In this document: positions 44,301-56,498 of the stretch, piece after piece
Numbering within the stretch: position 1 is the stretch's first letter
How the letters are laid out: each line of letters opens with the position of its first letter
Source of the DNA: Volvariella volvacea V23
Lineage: Eukaryota > Basidiomycota > Agaricomycetes > Agaricales > Pluteaceae
Reading direction: 5' to 3'
Length of the DNA stretch: 64,000 bases
Assembly (NCBI GenBank): GCA_000349905.1
Contig: KB722752.1
Location: 121,428 to 185,427, forward strand
Notes under the pieces: generated by a model
Database searches by the model: none
Told to the model about the DNA's origin: nothing
What the model saw: only the letters and a program-made list of their open reading frames with translations
Program-made: the position numbers and the translations under genes

Positions 44301-45387
44301 CCGTCGATCTGGGTCTATTCTGTCCTTGATGAAGCTAACCAGTGTTGTTTGATGATGTAGGAGTTATCGCGAGTCCCAAATTTACAAATGATGCGACGAC
44401 AGGTAAGCTCTTGATTTAGCTATTACACGCTGTGTTGGATGAATAAGTTGTAAACTTATACTTTTAGGTGATGATGAACACGAACACGCAATGCATCACG
44501 CTACGCCAAGTGGACATCCTCAATACGCAATTACTAGCACCGGCTGCAATTCATCTACCTGGGTAACACCCACCTATTCGCCGTCTAAAAAAACAAGTAA
44601 AAAAAGCAGTATACATGATATTGATGGCGATGGCGAACATGACGAACAGAATAATTCATTGGCAACGGGCCCGACGATACCAACGTTGACGCTAACATTT
44701 GCTACTCCGGAACTCTCTCGACCAACGACCTTGAGTTCATCGATGGTATTCGCTACACCGCCTTCAGACAGTGACGCACACGAGGATAGTCGGTCACGGT
44801 TAAGAATGGACGGTCGTTTTGAACCAACACATTGGGGGCAGTTCCTTGATAACATGAATCAAAATGGCCAACAGGAGATGAGGGATGGCCATGGGGCAGG
44901 GGTATTCAGTGGCATCCAAAAAACTCCACGGACAGCCAATACCAACCAAAATGCAGGTGGAGCAAGATCTCATAGATTGTGGTTGCGTCGACGGCCACCG
45001 ATCAAGTTTAAGGAATATTGTGACAGAAAGTCGCGAGAACATCACGGGGGTGAACAACATCGCTCTGAAGGAGAAGCTAGCTCTAGCTCCAAAGCACGCG
45101 TACTGGAACATGGAGTCGGACGAAGCAAAGGGACGAAAACCGTGAAGAACCGCAGAGATGGCTCGAAGGGTACGCCGGGGTCGGGGGTTGGTCATAAAGT
45201 GAAGACGTTCGTAGCTGGATTTGTTAGCCGCGGTGAAACCAAGACTAGGCGTGGTATCAACGAAGGCGCGGAACATAATACGACAAAAGAAAAGGCTACG
45301 GACTCTGGGGGTGATGAAGGACGTACAACTCGAGGTGTATGGCGATGGATCGGTAATTTCGTTATGGGGATCCTAGGGAGAGGATGA
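41301..45387 (+). CDS. Large intrinsically disordered protein, possible nuclear factor
   Basis: Exons chain well from about 41.3 kb: ..RSSLRRRTGRIGVGVVQPES, an intron at 41703-41762, then VVITPLVSDRQLRLGRATTV and over 500 residues to about 43391. The later exons are LIDNGVRPNHGVDGLNDF through KFKERADWWIEPSPSLG and SYSEGDTSWVHVQRP, a short GVIASPKFTNDATT exon, and the last exon to 45387 ending TTRGVWRWIGNFVMGILGRG. Ser, Asn, Asp, Gly and His dominate, with acidic SELDLSPIIEDV-like islands and basic GRKRKH. No folded domain recognised. The N-terminus is unresolved: the open frame begins with TTG, so an upstream exon is needed, possibly from 39405-41010. A decayed copy of the FKERADWW exon lies inverted at 12229-12432. 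Confidence 0.55.
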
Positions 45388-46228
45388 GAGTTTCAGCAAC
45401 CAACGCGTCCTGGTTCGTGCATATCGCCGAGTTCCCTATCAAGAGTTGGAGTGTTAGTCGTTGAGATGGAAATGAGCCTCCGTTGGTGGAACCCAGCCCT
45501 AATTTCGTATTTGTCGCTATTCATCCACGCATCGTATCATTGACGAATTTACAGTAGCATATTCCAATAATCATAGTCCCTCGATTACTTCCAAATCCCG
45601 GATAGTGGCAAACTGAAACGTTGATGAGTGATAGACCATCTTAAATCGCCATGAGTGCAGTGTCGAGCTACTTGGGGGTTTGCAAGGTTGTGAAAGAGGA
45701 TAAAGTATGGCCGGCACCTTCCGGGCTCGCAATCAACACGAGACATGCCCTGAGTTCTTGTCTCTAATCCCACAGGCCAGAGAAGAACTTCCTCGTTCAC
45801 AAGTGCAATCCCATCCAACGCGAGCATGCATGGAACTTGTAAACGGATCCACTCTTCTGGTTATGCTCTTTGCGTGTCTAGTCATGACCACTGCAAACAG
45901 CCACACGACCATTAAGCGCATACCTCTGCATCAGCAACGACCGACCTAACACTTCACAACTCGATAGGATGAAGGATATTCGTCCAATACCGTGTGTTCA
46001 CCCAAAGGAGAAGGAAGGGATGAAGGGATTGAATTGATCGGGCAGGGGAGGATAACATGAGACGTGTGGTAATCCGTACCGTACTGTCGTTCCCTCTTTG
46101 GTCAAAGGAACTTGCTACTAACTACTGCACCATTGCGCCGGGTGGGTTGCTATCCTTATATTATATTTCCTCTCCGTCGGGCTATATATGCACAACTAGT
46201 TCTGCTGAAAGCTGTCTCTTTTCCTCCC
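45388..46228. other. Intergenic region upstream of Nramp gene
   Basis: No supported gene. A TATA-like tatatat lies at 46183-46189, about 40 nt before the Nramp ATG, and probably serves it. Confidence 0.4.
46183..46189 (+). promoter_or_regulatory. TATA-like box of Nramp gene
   Basis: CTATATATG about 40-46 nt before the predicted ATG at 46229. A second AT-rich block (ttatattatatt) lies 25 nt further upstream. Confidence 0.4.
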
Positions 46229-48908
46229 ATGACCCCATCTGACGCCACTCTACCGTTCGTCCCTCAACAAGATAGCACACCCACACAATCCGCATCTTGT
46301 CATGAAGCCTCTACTTGGAGCAGTTATTTGAAGACCTCAGCAGCTGTCGTCTTCCGTCATCTGCGGAAACATACAGGAATCGGCATCATATGTGCTGTCG
46401 CCTATTTCGACCCGTGAGTAGCATTTACGCATTTCAGGAGATGACAGCGACCTGGATGGGGAAGAATGCTAATGATGATTGTCATCCTCTACCGTTTACT
46501 ATATTAAATTGCATGCGTCTAGGGGCAATTGGGGTGTCGACCTCGCGGCTGGCTCGCAATTTGGCTATCGCCTCTTGTTCGTCGTTCTTCTTGCTGGATT
46601 AATCGCTATCTTTCTCCAGGTTAGTGTGCTCTCGCGCTCATATATCAGAACGCTAAACGTGGCCTATTAATATAGGTTCTGTGCAGCAGATTGGGATGTG
46701 TTACCGGTTTAGGTATGTAATGGTTGCTTTCCACACGGGTTACTTTATTTTTGTACTTCCCCTTCCGAATGAGCATCCATCTGCATGCTTCCGGACTCGC
46801 TTCTCCTCACGGGAACTGCAATACGCGGTTCGAGAATCCCAGCGCTAGAGCTATGTCCTTTCGGCATTGCTTTAGTGCTGACTTGAGGGCCGAAGGACCC
46901 AGAGTTTCGGAATGCGTCCCAGTCATTCACAATCAGGGTTGGATTGATGAATGATTGAAGTGCTCATATAATTAGCTCCTATATTGAGCATCAAGAGCGC
47001 GTGTTTGAGTTATTCTCGTTCATTACTAATTGTCCTCGTCAACCGGTTCCCAGATCTTGCTTCTCATGTTCGCCTTCTGCTCCACGACCGGCCGAAACAC
47101 ACTTTGGCGTATCGATGGTTTGGCCTCTATCCGCTATACGTTCTCGCAGAGGTCGCCATCATCTCTACCGACCTAGCTGAGCTTCTAGGGTCAGCTATCG
47201 CGCTTTGCATGTTATTTCCACAGCTGCAGCTTTGGCATGGGGTTCTCCTGACGGCTTTTGATGTAATCATCATCTTGGCACTTGGGGATCCTTTGAGAGG
47301 GAAACCCGTCAAGATGTTTGAGTTCTTGGTTGCTGGAATGGTGAATTCCATTTACAGGCTACACGGGTCATTACTTATCGATAATTCAATGCAGGTCCTC
47401 GCTGTGTTGACATGCATGTCAATCATCATTTCCAGAGTTCAGCCCAACTGGGGTGACGCGTTTCAGGGGTATATCCCATCAAAGTATATTTTCCAGAATG
47501 GAGGGCTATATACCTGTAAGCTATCTCCCCCTATTCGTTCAACATTCATTTAAATTTACTTATTTGTGCAGCTGTCGGGATCCTAGGTGCAACCGTCATG
47601 CCTCATTCCCTTTTCTTGGGCTCCGCGCTAGCCACCCAAGACCGCGTCTCCTACCATAAGAAGGCAGCAGCAGCAGAAGCAGCAGCTAAAATGTCCAATT
47701 CTGGAATTAGAACAGACGACAAACTCTCTGTTCACACGGAGGGAAATGCTGACAACAACCCAAGTAGAAAGAGCGGCCTTCGTCAACATTTATGGGAGTT
47801 CTGGAGGGATATAGTGGCTCAATTTCGCGTGCCGCCTCCTAGCACGCATTCTACTAAAGCCAGATTGCATTCAGAAAGGGACAACAACCCACTGCCCTTC
47901 GTGAAGGCGCATATATACCACGGAATTTTTGATGTCGTAGTGTGTTTGCTGGGTTTTGCGTTGATGATTAACTCGATGTACGCCCTAGTTCATTCGTATT
48001 TTCTCCACTGACGAATATTGTCCAATAGGATCACAATCCTCGCAGCTGCCGTTTTCTTCCGGAACGGAAATGATAACACTTCCCCTGCGAGTTTGTTCGA
48101 TGCGTATGATTTGATCAACGAGCTTATTGGAGTATGTACGTACTAGCGTGCTTTGAATCCAAAGACTTCGGCACTAACGGAAATCGTACTTAGCTGCTGC
48201 CAAGCTATTCGCTGTTGCATTGTTAGCTGCTGGCCAGGTGAGAGTAATTTTACAATTTAAATTTTGATCTGACATGGCGTGATAACATTAGAGTTCCTCT
48301 ATTATTGCCACCGTCTCTGGGCAAGCTGTTGCCGAAGGTTATTTGCATTGGCGTGTGTCCGTGAGCAGGGTTCTCATCTCACCCCCATCTCGTTCTAATT
48401 CGTGACATAGCCTGTCACTCGTCGTCTTGCCACTCGACTCCTGGCTATCATCCCATCAATGGCCGTGGCAATTGGCGCCGGAAGGAATGGCATCGATACT
48501 CTCCTCGTAACCTCTCAAGTAGTTCTCTCGATCACACTCCCATTCATCACATTCCCTCTCCTATACTGCACCTCGTCAAAGTCTATTATGCGTGTTCGAG
48601 TGCCAACTCCAACCATACCGGTCACTACACCATCCGAGTCCTCCGATTCTCAAACTGCTGGTGGTACTGGAGATGCAATAGCGACGACCGACGAATCATT
48701 AAGTGGTGGTATTACTATTACAACTCGTGATGTGCCTACGGATTTGAATTGGCCTTCGCATGTGGAAGCAGGCAAGGAAGGAGAGAAGTTCGTTGATTAC
48801 AGCAACTCCCTCGTCACGACGATCGTTGGAGGCTTAATCTGGTTGGTTATCATGGCTGCTAATTTTTATGTGATTGTCGACTTGGCGAGGGGCCATTCTG
48901 GCCTTTAA
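46229..48908 (+). CDS. Nramp-family divalent metal transporter (SMF type)
   Basis: Proton-coupled uptake of Mn2+, Fe2+ and related ions across vacuolar, endosomal or plasma membranes. It starts at the ATG at 46229 ([20 protein letters not shown]). TM1 carries the metal-binding DPGN, split by an intron ([22 protein letters not shown]). Then come [60 protein letters not shown], the [14 protein letters not shown] helix and the TM6 signature [17 protein letters not shown] hydrophilic loop follows, then TM7-TM11 ([51 protein letters not shown]). The last TM ends [17 protein letters not shown] at 48908. One intron (about 46716-47055) is unusually long for this window. The key D, N, M and H residues are intact. 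Confidence 0.93.
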
Positions 48909-49662
48909 GACAGGGTGCAAGGGACGATGTTCAACATTTAAGTGCACAAATCTGACTTCAGCGCGTAGCATTGTTCAGCATGCTGTCGAGCAGTATGTGG
49001 TGTGCTGCAATTTACATTTATTCGTCCTTTCGGGTCCGAGAAAGAAAAAAAAATGGACAAGACGTGGCAGTATGAAGAGATCGACAACGTAAGATTGGGC
49101 AAGTCGTAGGTGAAGGTATGGATAGACACCATATAAGTGTATTGGTAGTGAGTCTTTCCACTTCTTAGATGACATTTCCACGCCGTAAGGTTAGCGCTTG
49201 TGAATTGGGGCACCAAGGAGACAGATAGAGCGAATACGTGTGTCGTTGAGGCTCATGCTATGCCCGTTGTGGCATCCCAAATTACTCCGTGAAATGGATC
49301 ATCATTAGTGCTACTTTTCGGTGGCGATAGATAGCAAAAAATCTCACAAAGCAGTACATAGGCTCCGCTCTGTGCTACTGGAGCATAGAGTTAGTGCCAC
49401 GACTCCATTGTCACGTAGAAGTGTCAGACAAAAGAGCCTCGCCGGTCCAACAAGAGAGCGCTACATGACTCAACGCTCTTCTTTGTTCCCCATCACTACT
49501 AGTAAATACCAAACACCTGTCATATTTCCAAAGGCAAGCTCACTATACACAAAATCCGCGATCTTGGGTCAATGCACAGCTAACTCGAAGCATTATGTAC
49601 AATATATAGCATAGATCTGGCTGCTGTGCTATATCCTCCGCCTCAAGTAGCCCGCGTTTGAA
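48909..49662. other. Intergenic spacer
   Basis: No supported gene; presumably the 3' UTR of the Nramp gene followed by DNA bordering the CRN relic. The frame at 49321-49614 has no features. Confidence 0.35.
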
Positions 49663-50878
49663 TCAAATCCCAACCGCAGACTGCTTCGTGAATTCAGAAC
49701 CAGCCAGTTTTTCCTCGTATGCTTCGTTCAAGTCCATCAGGTCGAGTAATTCATCAACCTCGAAGCCTTTATCCCGCTGGAAACGGTCAACCGTGGATAC
49801 GCTGAAGCCGGGAAGAAAGGAGTCAACTCACAATGACATGCCGAATCATCGCCAGCATGACACGAATGGTACCAATGTGCCCGCTCGACATCTTGAAGAT
49901 CCACACCTTTAAATCGGCTCCAAATCTTGGAATTCCCATTCCCTAGGTATCTCGGTTTCGATCGCTCAACAGTTCCAGGTACTCGTCGGACTCTTCTTGG
50001 GTAAATAAGAGTCCATGTCCAACCACATTGTCAGGCCTTAATTCCATGCACATGAATGGGTAAACTGTAATGGGAAGGATTTCGTCGTCTGGTTGACCTT
50101 CCTGGGTCACGAGAACGACGAAGCGGACATTCTTGTACAATGACCGGGCCCGCTTGTAAATTGCAGTCCAGGACGGCCTGTCTCTGAAACTTTCTTGGGC
50201 ATCGTCATGTAGAACCCAATAAGACCTGCGTTGATCCTGCATATCGACACATTTAAACCCTACTGGGCTTGAATCTCGACTAGCGTCGAACCTTCTGGGT
50301 ATTCCCGGCACCGTAGTTTTGTAGGTCCATCCCGTGACCCCTTGGACGAGGGAGTCCGGTTCTACTATCGCTATGCGCCTTTGCAGAAGGTTGCGAAGCG
50401 TCGTCTTGCCAGAACCTGGAGTTCCTCGAACCTGAAAAGGGGGAACACTGAGACCGATAGAATAAGATACCTGGAAACCCACATACCATAACAAATCGTT
50501 TCTCGCGTGCCTGGCTGTAAAGTGCTTCCACAGTTCCTTGTCTTGAAATCCAATCACCTGTAGGTATCTCGCCTCAGTATACGGATCGATGCGGAGTACG
50601 GTATGCTATGCGTGCTGCATATCCTAAGAATATTCATTAGCTTGGCAAGCGAGGCTTAAGATGATGAATACATACCAGGAGCAAAAGTCACTAGAATCTG
50701 TGTGCCTTGGTCGAAGGGGGGTATATCTAACCCTTGCACAGTGAGAGTAAAGTTTCCTGACGATGTTTTGCTCCTCTGGTATAGTGAGATCAATGTCATA
50801 CATAAATTCGTTATAATCTGCTCTACTAGTCAAAGGCGTATGTTGGGACTTGAATGCGTAGAGGATAATATCCTCTGG
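49663..50878 (-). pseudogene. Crinkler (CRN) header plus P-loop NTPase, two in-frame stops, C-terminus lost
   Basis: On the minus strand an exon from 50878 encodes a CRN-type header segment: PEDIILYAFKSQHTPL, DIDLTIPEEQNIVRKLY and GTQILVTFAPG, homologous to the gene at 12755-14385. After an intron come YAAR, an in-frame TGA (50574-50576), DWISRQGTVEALYSQAREKR, a short intron and the Walker A loop RGTPGSGKTTLRNLLQRR. The NTPase body follows with WVLHDDAQESFRDRPSW, RFVVLVTQEGQPDDEIL and HGLLFTQEESDEYLELL. A TAG at 49943-49945 is followed in the same frame by SSGHIGTIRVMLAMIR, an intron and FEVDELLDLMDLNEAYEEKL, stopping at 49663. The nuclease-like C-terminus of the sister copy is absent. Confidence 0.72.
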
Positions 50879-53800
50879 CTAAACAATAGACCCCTATTCG
50901 CATGCCTTAGCGCAATTGTCCTCGCTGACTGATCGAGCCAATCTCAGGAGATAAGGCAATACCCCTTAGCATCGACGATGTGGAGTACCTCCGAAGCTCC
51001 TTTTCCCATATTTTGCATGCCCAAGTACCCAACGGCTGTGGGATTCATGGTATCGGCACCATTATTATACTGCTATGCATGTATTCGCGTAAATGCTGCA
51101 TTTCACATGAGGGTATTACACAGGCAATATCGGGATCATTTATCAGTTTTTAGGTTGTGAGATCCTCAACCTTAGCAGAGACGGAAGCTGTAGTCCACAC
51201 ATTTGGGAATCGTTGGATTGATAAGGAGATGAGCAGACTATGCGGCTCACTTGGCCTATTTACATCTGCACTCGTAGCCTATGGTTGTCAGGAACGTTGA
51301 AAAATCAAACCGTCCTTTCTGTGCACCCCAAAAAGCGGCCCAGTGAAAGGATTTGTACAACCTTCGACCCCTGCACTCGCCCCGACCTGTGATAGAACGT
51401 GGAGACCCAAGCGGGATCCCAGAGGAGGTGGGTCACAAAAATTTGGTGACCTGACGATTGGGATGTCTTTAGGACAGTATCATGGCTCGTATGGCATAGA
51501 CGGCGATAAAAATGTCCCGAGTGTAGTGCTGTTCAAAGGCCCAGAAGTCATCTCTTCCATACCAAGGGTGAGCATCCTTAAGCAACACCTAGCATTGATG
51601 TTTCTCGGGGAGAGGATTCCTGGCGTGGTGATATGGAGTCCTCAAATAATCCAAGCTTGGCCCCTCGGCCTGAACTTGGGTACAGTTAAAGATACTTTGA
51701 ATAGGCGTGCTTGACTCTACTTTGCTTGCTAAACTCCATAGTATCGGGAGGACCACCTTTTAAAGCTCTGACTTTGACAGAACCAGGCCGAATTGCTCTG
51801 AGTTAAGGTGAAAATAGGTAGTCGGGTACATACCAGGGCGAAACGCTCCTGGCGGGCGTGTTTGCGTAGTTTTAATGTGATGTCTTCCTTACAAGACTAA
51901 TTTCCTGGAGGTATTGCGTCTCAAAATACAAGTCCCAAAGGTTAGATAATAGTGTGACGTACTTCGATAAAGAATTATAGATGGTACAGATACCATGGAA
52001 GACCTCAATCAAGAACTAAATACTATGAGAACGAATCAACTTGCCTGTGCGTACCTACTGGATTCACAATTAACATGTGGAGGTGTCTCTCAGCAAGCCA
52101 GGTTGTGCTAGTTTGTTCAATGAGGAGCTGGATTAAGGTTCTTAAAGCCGGCGTGATCTTCTCATATACTAAGGTCCAAAATAGCTTCACCGGACTTATG
52201 GGTTGGGTGAGGGGGGTATAGGGTTGGTCGATTTGGGTATTTGGAGGGCATGGGTGTCAACAGAGGCGACACGTTCTCGAGGTCTGGATACGATTGTGTT
52301 TAGGGAAAGACTACTCGTAAAATTCCGGTTGCAAGATGGATGAAAACAGTAGAGGAGGCAAGTCTGACTTCGTGTATTTCCGGTGTCACGGCGCAATTCT
52401 TGTTAAGATTAGGACATGGATCACCACACTAAGAAGATTGGAGGTTCAATGAACTCCCTGGGCTATAAAACGGGCTTTTGTCCTCGAGGAGTACAATCGG
52501 CATTAGAAATGGTTTTCCACGCATCCTGTTCATCTCTTAACTCCAAATGGAAAGCTCATAGCCGCCTATTCTCCTCTTGTACGAAAAACCTGAGTCGCCC
52601 ATGGCTCAGGTATCACTTGCGTGTCCGGTTCGGTTCCTTTCTCTTTGAACACTACAACTCGTGTGCCAGCGGACATAATCTGCCATGGCTATTAGCCTGA
52701 TATATCATAGGAAATGTTCCGCTGGATCACCTGAACGTTAACAGCAACCAGAACAAACCACAGACCATGAGGTGTAATTTCCTCCTCTGCTACAACGCCG
52801 CCGGTCGGCCAGATCCTTCGCGTCCCAGCTCCATCAGATCTCCTCAATCGCCCAGTTCAACAGAGCGATCCATTTATATCCACGTCGGACGCATCCCTTG
52901 CCAACTCGACTCCCCATTCATCATGATCAGCGTCATATCTACGCATATCACTCTCGATAAAACCGATATTGCACGAACCCTGGAACCCCCGGGGATTGTC
53001 GGTGCGCCAAACTGTCATGTCAATCACTTCTCCCTTTTCCTCGCTCTTCATTCTTGCCTAATCCGCGAGGGTTCTTTTCGGCCTTTGTTCTTGGTTACGT
53101 TGAGGGTATAGAGCGTATCCAATTATAAATGCCTCGTTCCGCTTCTAGTCGTCATGGGGGCCACTATATCAATGTCTTGGGTATCACGACTTGACCAGGT
53201 GCTCTGCTGCTTTTGATGATCAAGACTATGGACTCGGCCTTCGGAGGTGATAATTTGATAAATTCGGTTGAAGGGAGCTCAAGTGCTTGTCTGGACTAGT
53301 ACTCGCCGGTCCGCATCGAGCCCAAGAGGATACGATTATTCATATCGCGCCAGTGTCCAAGAATATATGCCCAGTCCGATGCGATTCGGAGGACTTAGAA
53401 AGCAACCTTAATACGGAGCGAACACGAGGCATGATATTAGCACGGATGACGCAACGCATAGAACCAGATACAGTACGGTCGACGGGTTGAAATCCCCAGC
53501 TTTGCGTTCCCGCCCCTATTTTACTGGTTCGAGTGTCCACGTACAGCATTTGCTGAAAGAACAGTTTCCTTGCGACCCTCCAAAATAGCCTACACAGGCT
53601 ACGCGGTGAACCTAGCACAAATATGGCAATTTTCTCAAGATTATGACCCCTCTGAATCTGTTGCGCGGGGCTCATCGGGCGTGGGGATGACGGGAATTGA
53701 TTATACCATGAGAGGAAAGTCTGAAGCGAGAACATCAGAGGCAATTCATAATTATGAGTAAGGTTTTAAACTCACGAAAGAAGACTGGAAATAGCAATAT

Positions 53801-54902
53801 CTTATAATGTGGTGCTCTCGGGTTCTGGCTCATACACTGTACGTTCCCAATCGGTGGGGGACGGCCTGTGGTCGACTGCAAGAGCGCATTGCCGGATGAT
53901 AGGTCATGACGCGGCCTAGTTTGCCCACTCGACAACGGGAGCCCCCTTCGCCATTGAAGTCCTGTCCAGCGGGGAACAGCCACAATGCGCATCTGACCAC
54001 CAGCGTGCGACACTGGGATGCTGTTTGGGCTGTTACATCCACAACCAGAATCCGCGGTCCATCCAGATAACGGTATGTGGATCGAAGATACACATGTTCT
54101 TGAATCATCTAGCACCACGAAGCGATGCAATTCCCTGGTGGTAGTGTGGATCCTATATATTGGTCAGTAGGAGCAGGCAGTAGATGAACAGCAAGCGTAC
54201 AAATTGAGAAGGGCCCTTTCTTGCTGATTTTGGAACGGGAAGGGACGGTGCTAGAGATCTAGATACACGTCCAATAAAAGCATCCGGGGTGCTAGATGCT
54301 TTGCTCCCTGGGCGCTGTACTTCAGATGGAAACCTTTGGAGGCAGGGGCGCGCAGCACGGACTAACAAGGTCGGGGTGATTGGTGTTTCGGAACGAGGAA
54401 CTGGTGCGTGGCACAGTCATACCCTCCCCTCCGGAACAGCTGTCCCTACTCGAAGTGCCTGTTCAGGTAACAGAATACATGGGTAAGGATCGGAAGTAAG
54501 AGGATTGATCAGACGAACCCTTGTCGAGAATCCCGTTCCCTCCTCGACGCAATCCTAACAAGCCGCGGTAGCCTGCATAGTAGCTTGAATCCACTATTTA
54601 ATATCTGTTCTCCAGGTCCCTTGACTGTGATGGCCGTTATCAGGTGCGCGAACGTGTGACTGCTTATACGCGTTAAACCCTTGGTCGTTGCCATCGTGAG
54701 GACGTTCCATGTCTTAGAGTTATGTTGTTCGGTGCAAAGATAGTCGAGCCGGCTGTGAATGCTGAGTTGCAAGTTCGACCTCAGTGAACAGAACGAGGAG
54801 CAGATCGTGGTCGACGACAATAACGAGTTTAGGGCAGGTTTGTGGCTCGTCACGTGAGCTTCCGCACCAGACTTGGAGCCGGAGGCGTTATAGCTTAGTA
54901 CC
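50879..54902. other. Gene-poor region
   Basis: About 4 kb without a confident gene. The most coding-like frame is 51343-51714 (plus; IGMSLGQYHGSYGIDGDK, LALMFLGERIPGVVIW), which I do not recognise and which lacks splice-linked partners. Other frames (52416-52700, 53340-53744 and 53735-54130) overlap opposite-strand frames and have no domain. The stretch borders a CRN relic and may be old repeat-derived DNA. Confidence 0.35.
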
Positions 54903-56262
54903 ATGGAACGGAACTTGGGGTCAATTGGTAGCCCAATGCGCCTCCCAGAAGAGCTGATGGCTACTATTGCTGGTCTTCTGTCGAAGGAAGACCAACTAGC
55001 TCTTGCGCTTACCTCAAAATCTTTCTACGCTCACGCAGTACGCTGGATATATCGAGTGCTGCGCTTCTTCAGCGCTGCTCAGGTGCTCAAATGTTGCACC
55101 ACTATCTTGAGCCGTCCAAATATTGCTGCGTGTGCTATTGCTTTTATATTGTAAGTCCATCCACGCGACAATATAACTGCTTTACAATAACTGACCCATT
55201 TTCAGTGACTATGAGAGTGATGTAGAAAACACTCTTACCAGCGAAGACTTGACAAAGGTTGCCAACGCAATCAAGGAGGTGACACGTGTCGAGTTGCTCG
55301 ATGTTTCACCGGCATTGGCACTCGTGAAGCTTGGCCTATTAGATGACATCTCCCTACCCAGCCTACGAATCTGCACGCTTCCTTATGGCGATTTCTCAAA
55401 GTTCTTATCCACCAATCCAGGTATAAACAAGCTCATCATTCAGCGCTCTGCGCCCGGAAACTCTCTTATAGAGCTTGCTCATTATATTGGGCAGACTGAT
55501 GTGCACGACTTCTTTGGCCCAACAGAGTTTGCTTATTCCATACTTCCGGGCTCAGTAATCAAGCACCTTGGATTAGTATGGAACAAGGTACCTGGGAAGA
55601 CCACAAACGATATCCTGCAAGCCGTGGCTCAAACGACTGTACCACTTGTAGGCCTAGAGATTTTCGCGGACCAGGCTGAAGTCGAATGGTTTCCGGCCAT
55701 TGCAACTCATCTACGTGATTTGGTGAGACTGAACATTACGTTCTGGTCTCAGAAGCATATAATTAGTCACCAAGACATGGTGGTAAGCTCAACGAAACTG
55801 TTTCTTTCGTCTGCTGACTATACAAGCGAAGAACTTTCTCTCTTCCTTCACACAAGCAATCCCAGAGCTGAACAACCTTACTGATATTGATATTTCAAAT
55901 GTCTCCGACGCAAAAGAATTCACTGCCCAGCAGCTATGGGAACTACACGACCTCGTCCTTCAGTGGGGTTCCTCGCAACCTTCACTCCGTCGGTGTACCC
56001 TTCATTGTGAGTGACCGGCCGTGTATATTCCCAAAAAGCTCGCTAAATCCATGTAATAGTCCAAACTGAGTGGATTCGGTTGAGGGATAACATCTGGGTA
56101 CCAAAGTACGGTCAGGATGGCTGGGAAGTACGAGCTCGGTGGATAGCACAAGCGCTGGAGCGAAATCTACTCCCCCAGGACTTGTTCGAAAAAACAGAAA
56201 TCACAGATAACATGGCGTGGGCATACTACAAAGACGAATACCGACCTCTATTCAACCGATGA
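54903..56262 (+). CDS. F-box-like protein, second type
   Basis: Starts at the ATG at 54903 (MERNLGSIGSPMRLPEELMA). The N-terminal F-box motif is LPEELMATIAGLLSKEDQLA followed by LALTSKSFYAHAVRWIYRVL. Introns lie near 55151-55205, 55789-55836 and about 56007-56058. Downstream parts include LTSEDLTKVANAIKEVTRVE, FAYSILPGSVIKHLGLVWNK, LEIFADQAEVEWFPAIATHL, IPELNNLTDIDISNVSDAKE and the C-terminal WVPKYGQDGWEVRARWIAQA ending at 56262. No LRR is obvious, but repeated leucine-strand units suggest a horseshoe-like fold. This class differs from the two minus-strand F-box genes: the F-box is at the very N-terminus and the body is aromatic-rich. Probably an SCF adaptor; target unknown. Confidence 0.75.
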
Positions 56263-56411
56263 TATTCTTCCCATAGCACTACTGGACTGCATACAATAGT
56301 TATTGAGGAAACGCGATTCCCATTTTCAACGGACAACGTGGCGAAGCTCCCTGCGCTCCAACGAGCCTCAGCCCCTAGAGAACACCTCATGCCCTTCTCG
56401 TCTCATGGTTC

Positions 56412-56420
56412 TATATAAAG
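56412..56420 (+). promoter_or_regulatory. TATA box of RBR-like gene
   Basis: TATATAAAG about 80-87 nt upstream of the ATG at 56499, a near-perfect TATA sequence, within the 236-bp spacer between two plus-strand genes. Confidence 0.5.
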
Positions 56421-56498
56421 TGGAGCTTTGCTTCTATTGAGGCGCCAACTGCGGCGCATCTCCACTCTGCCCTGCCCTGCCCATTGTCTGCGCCTACG

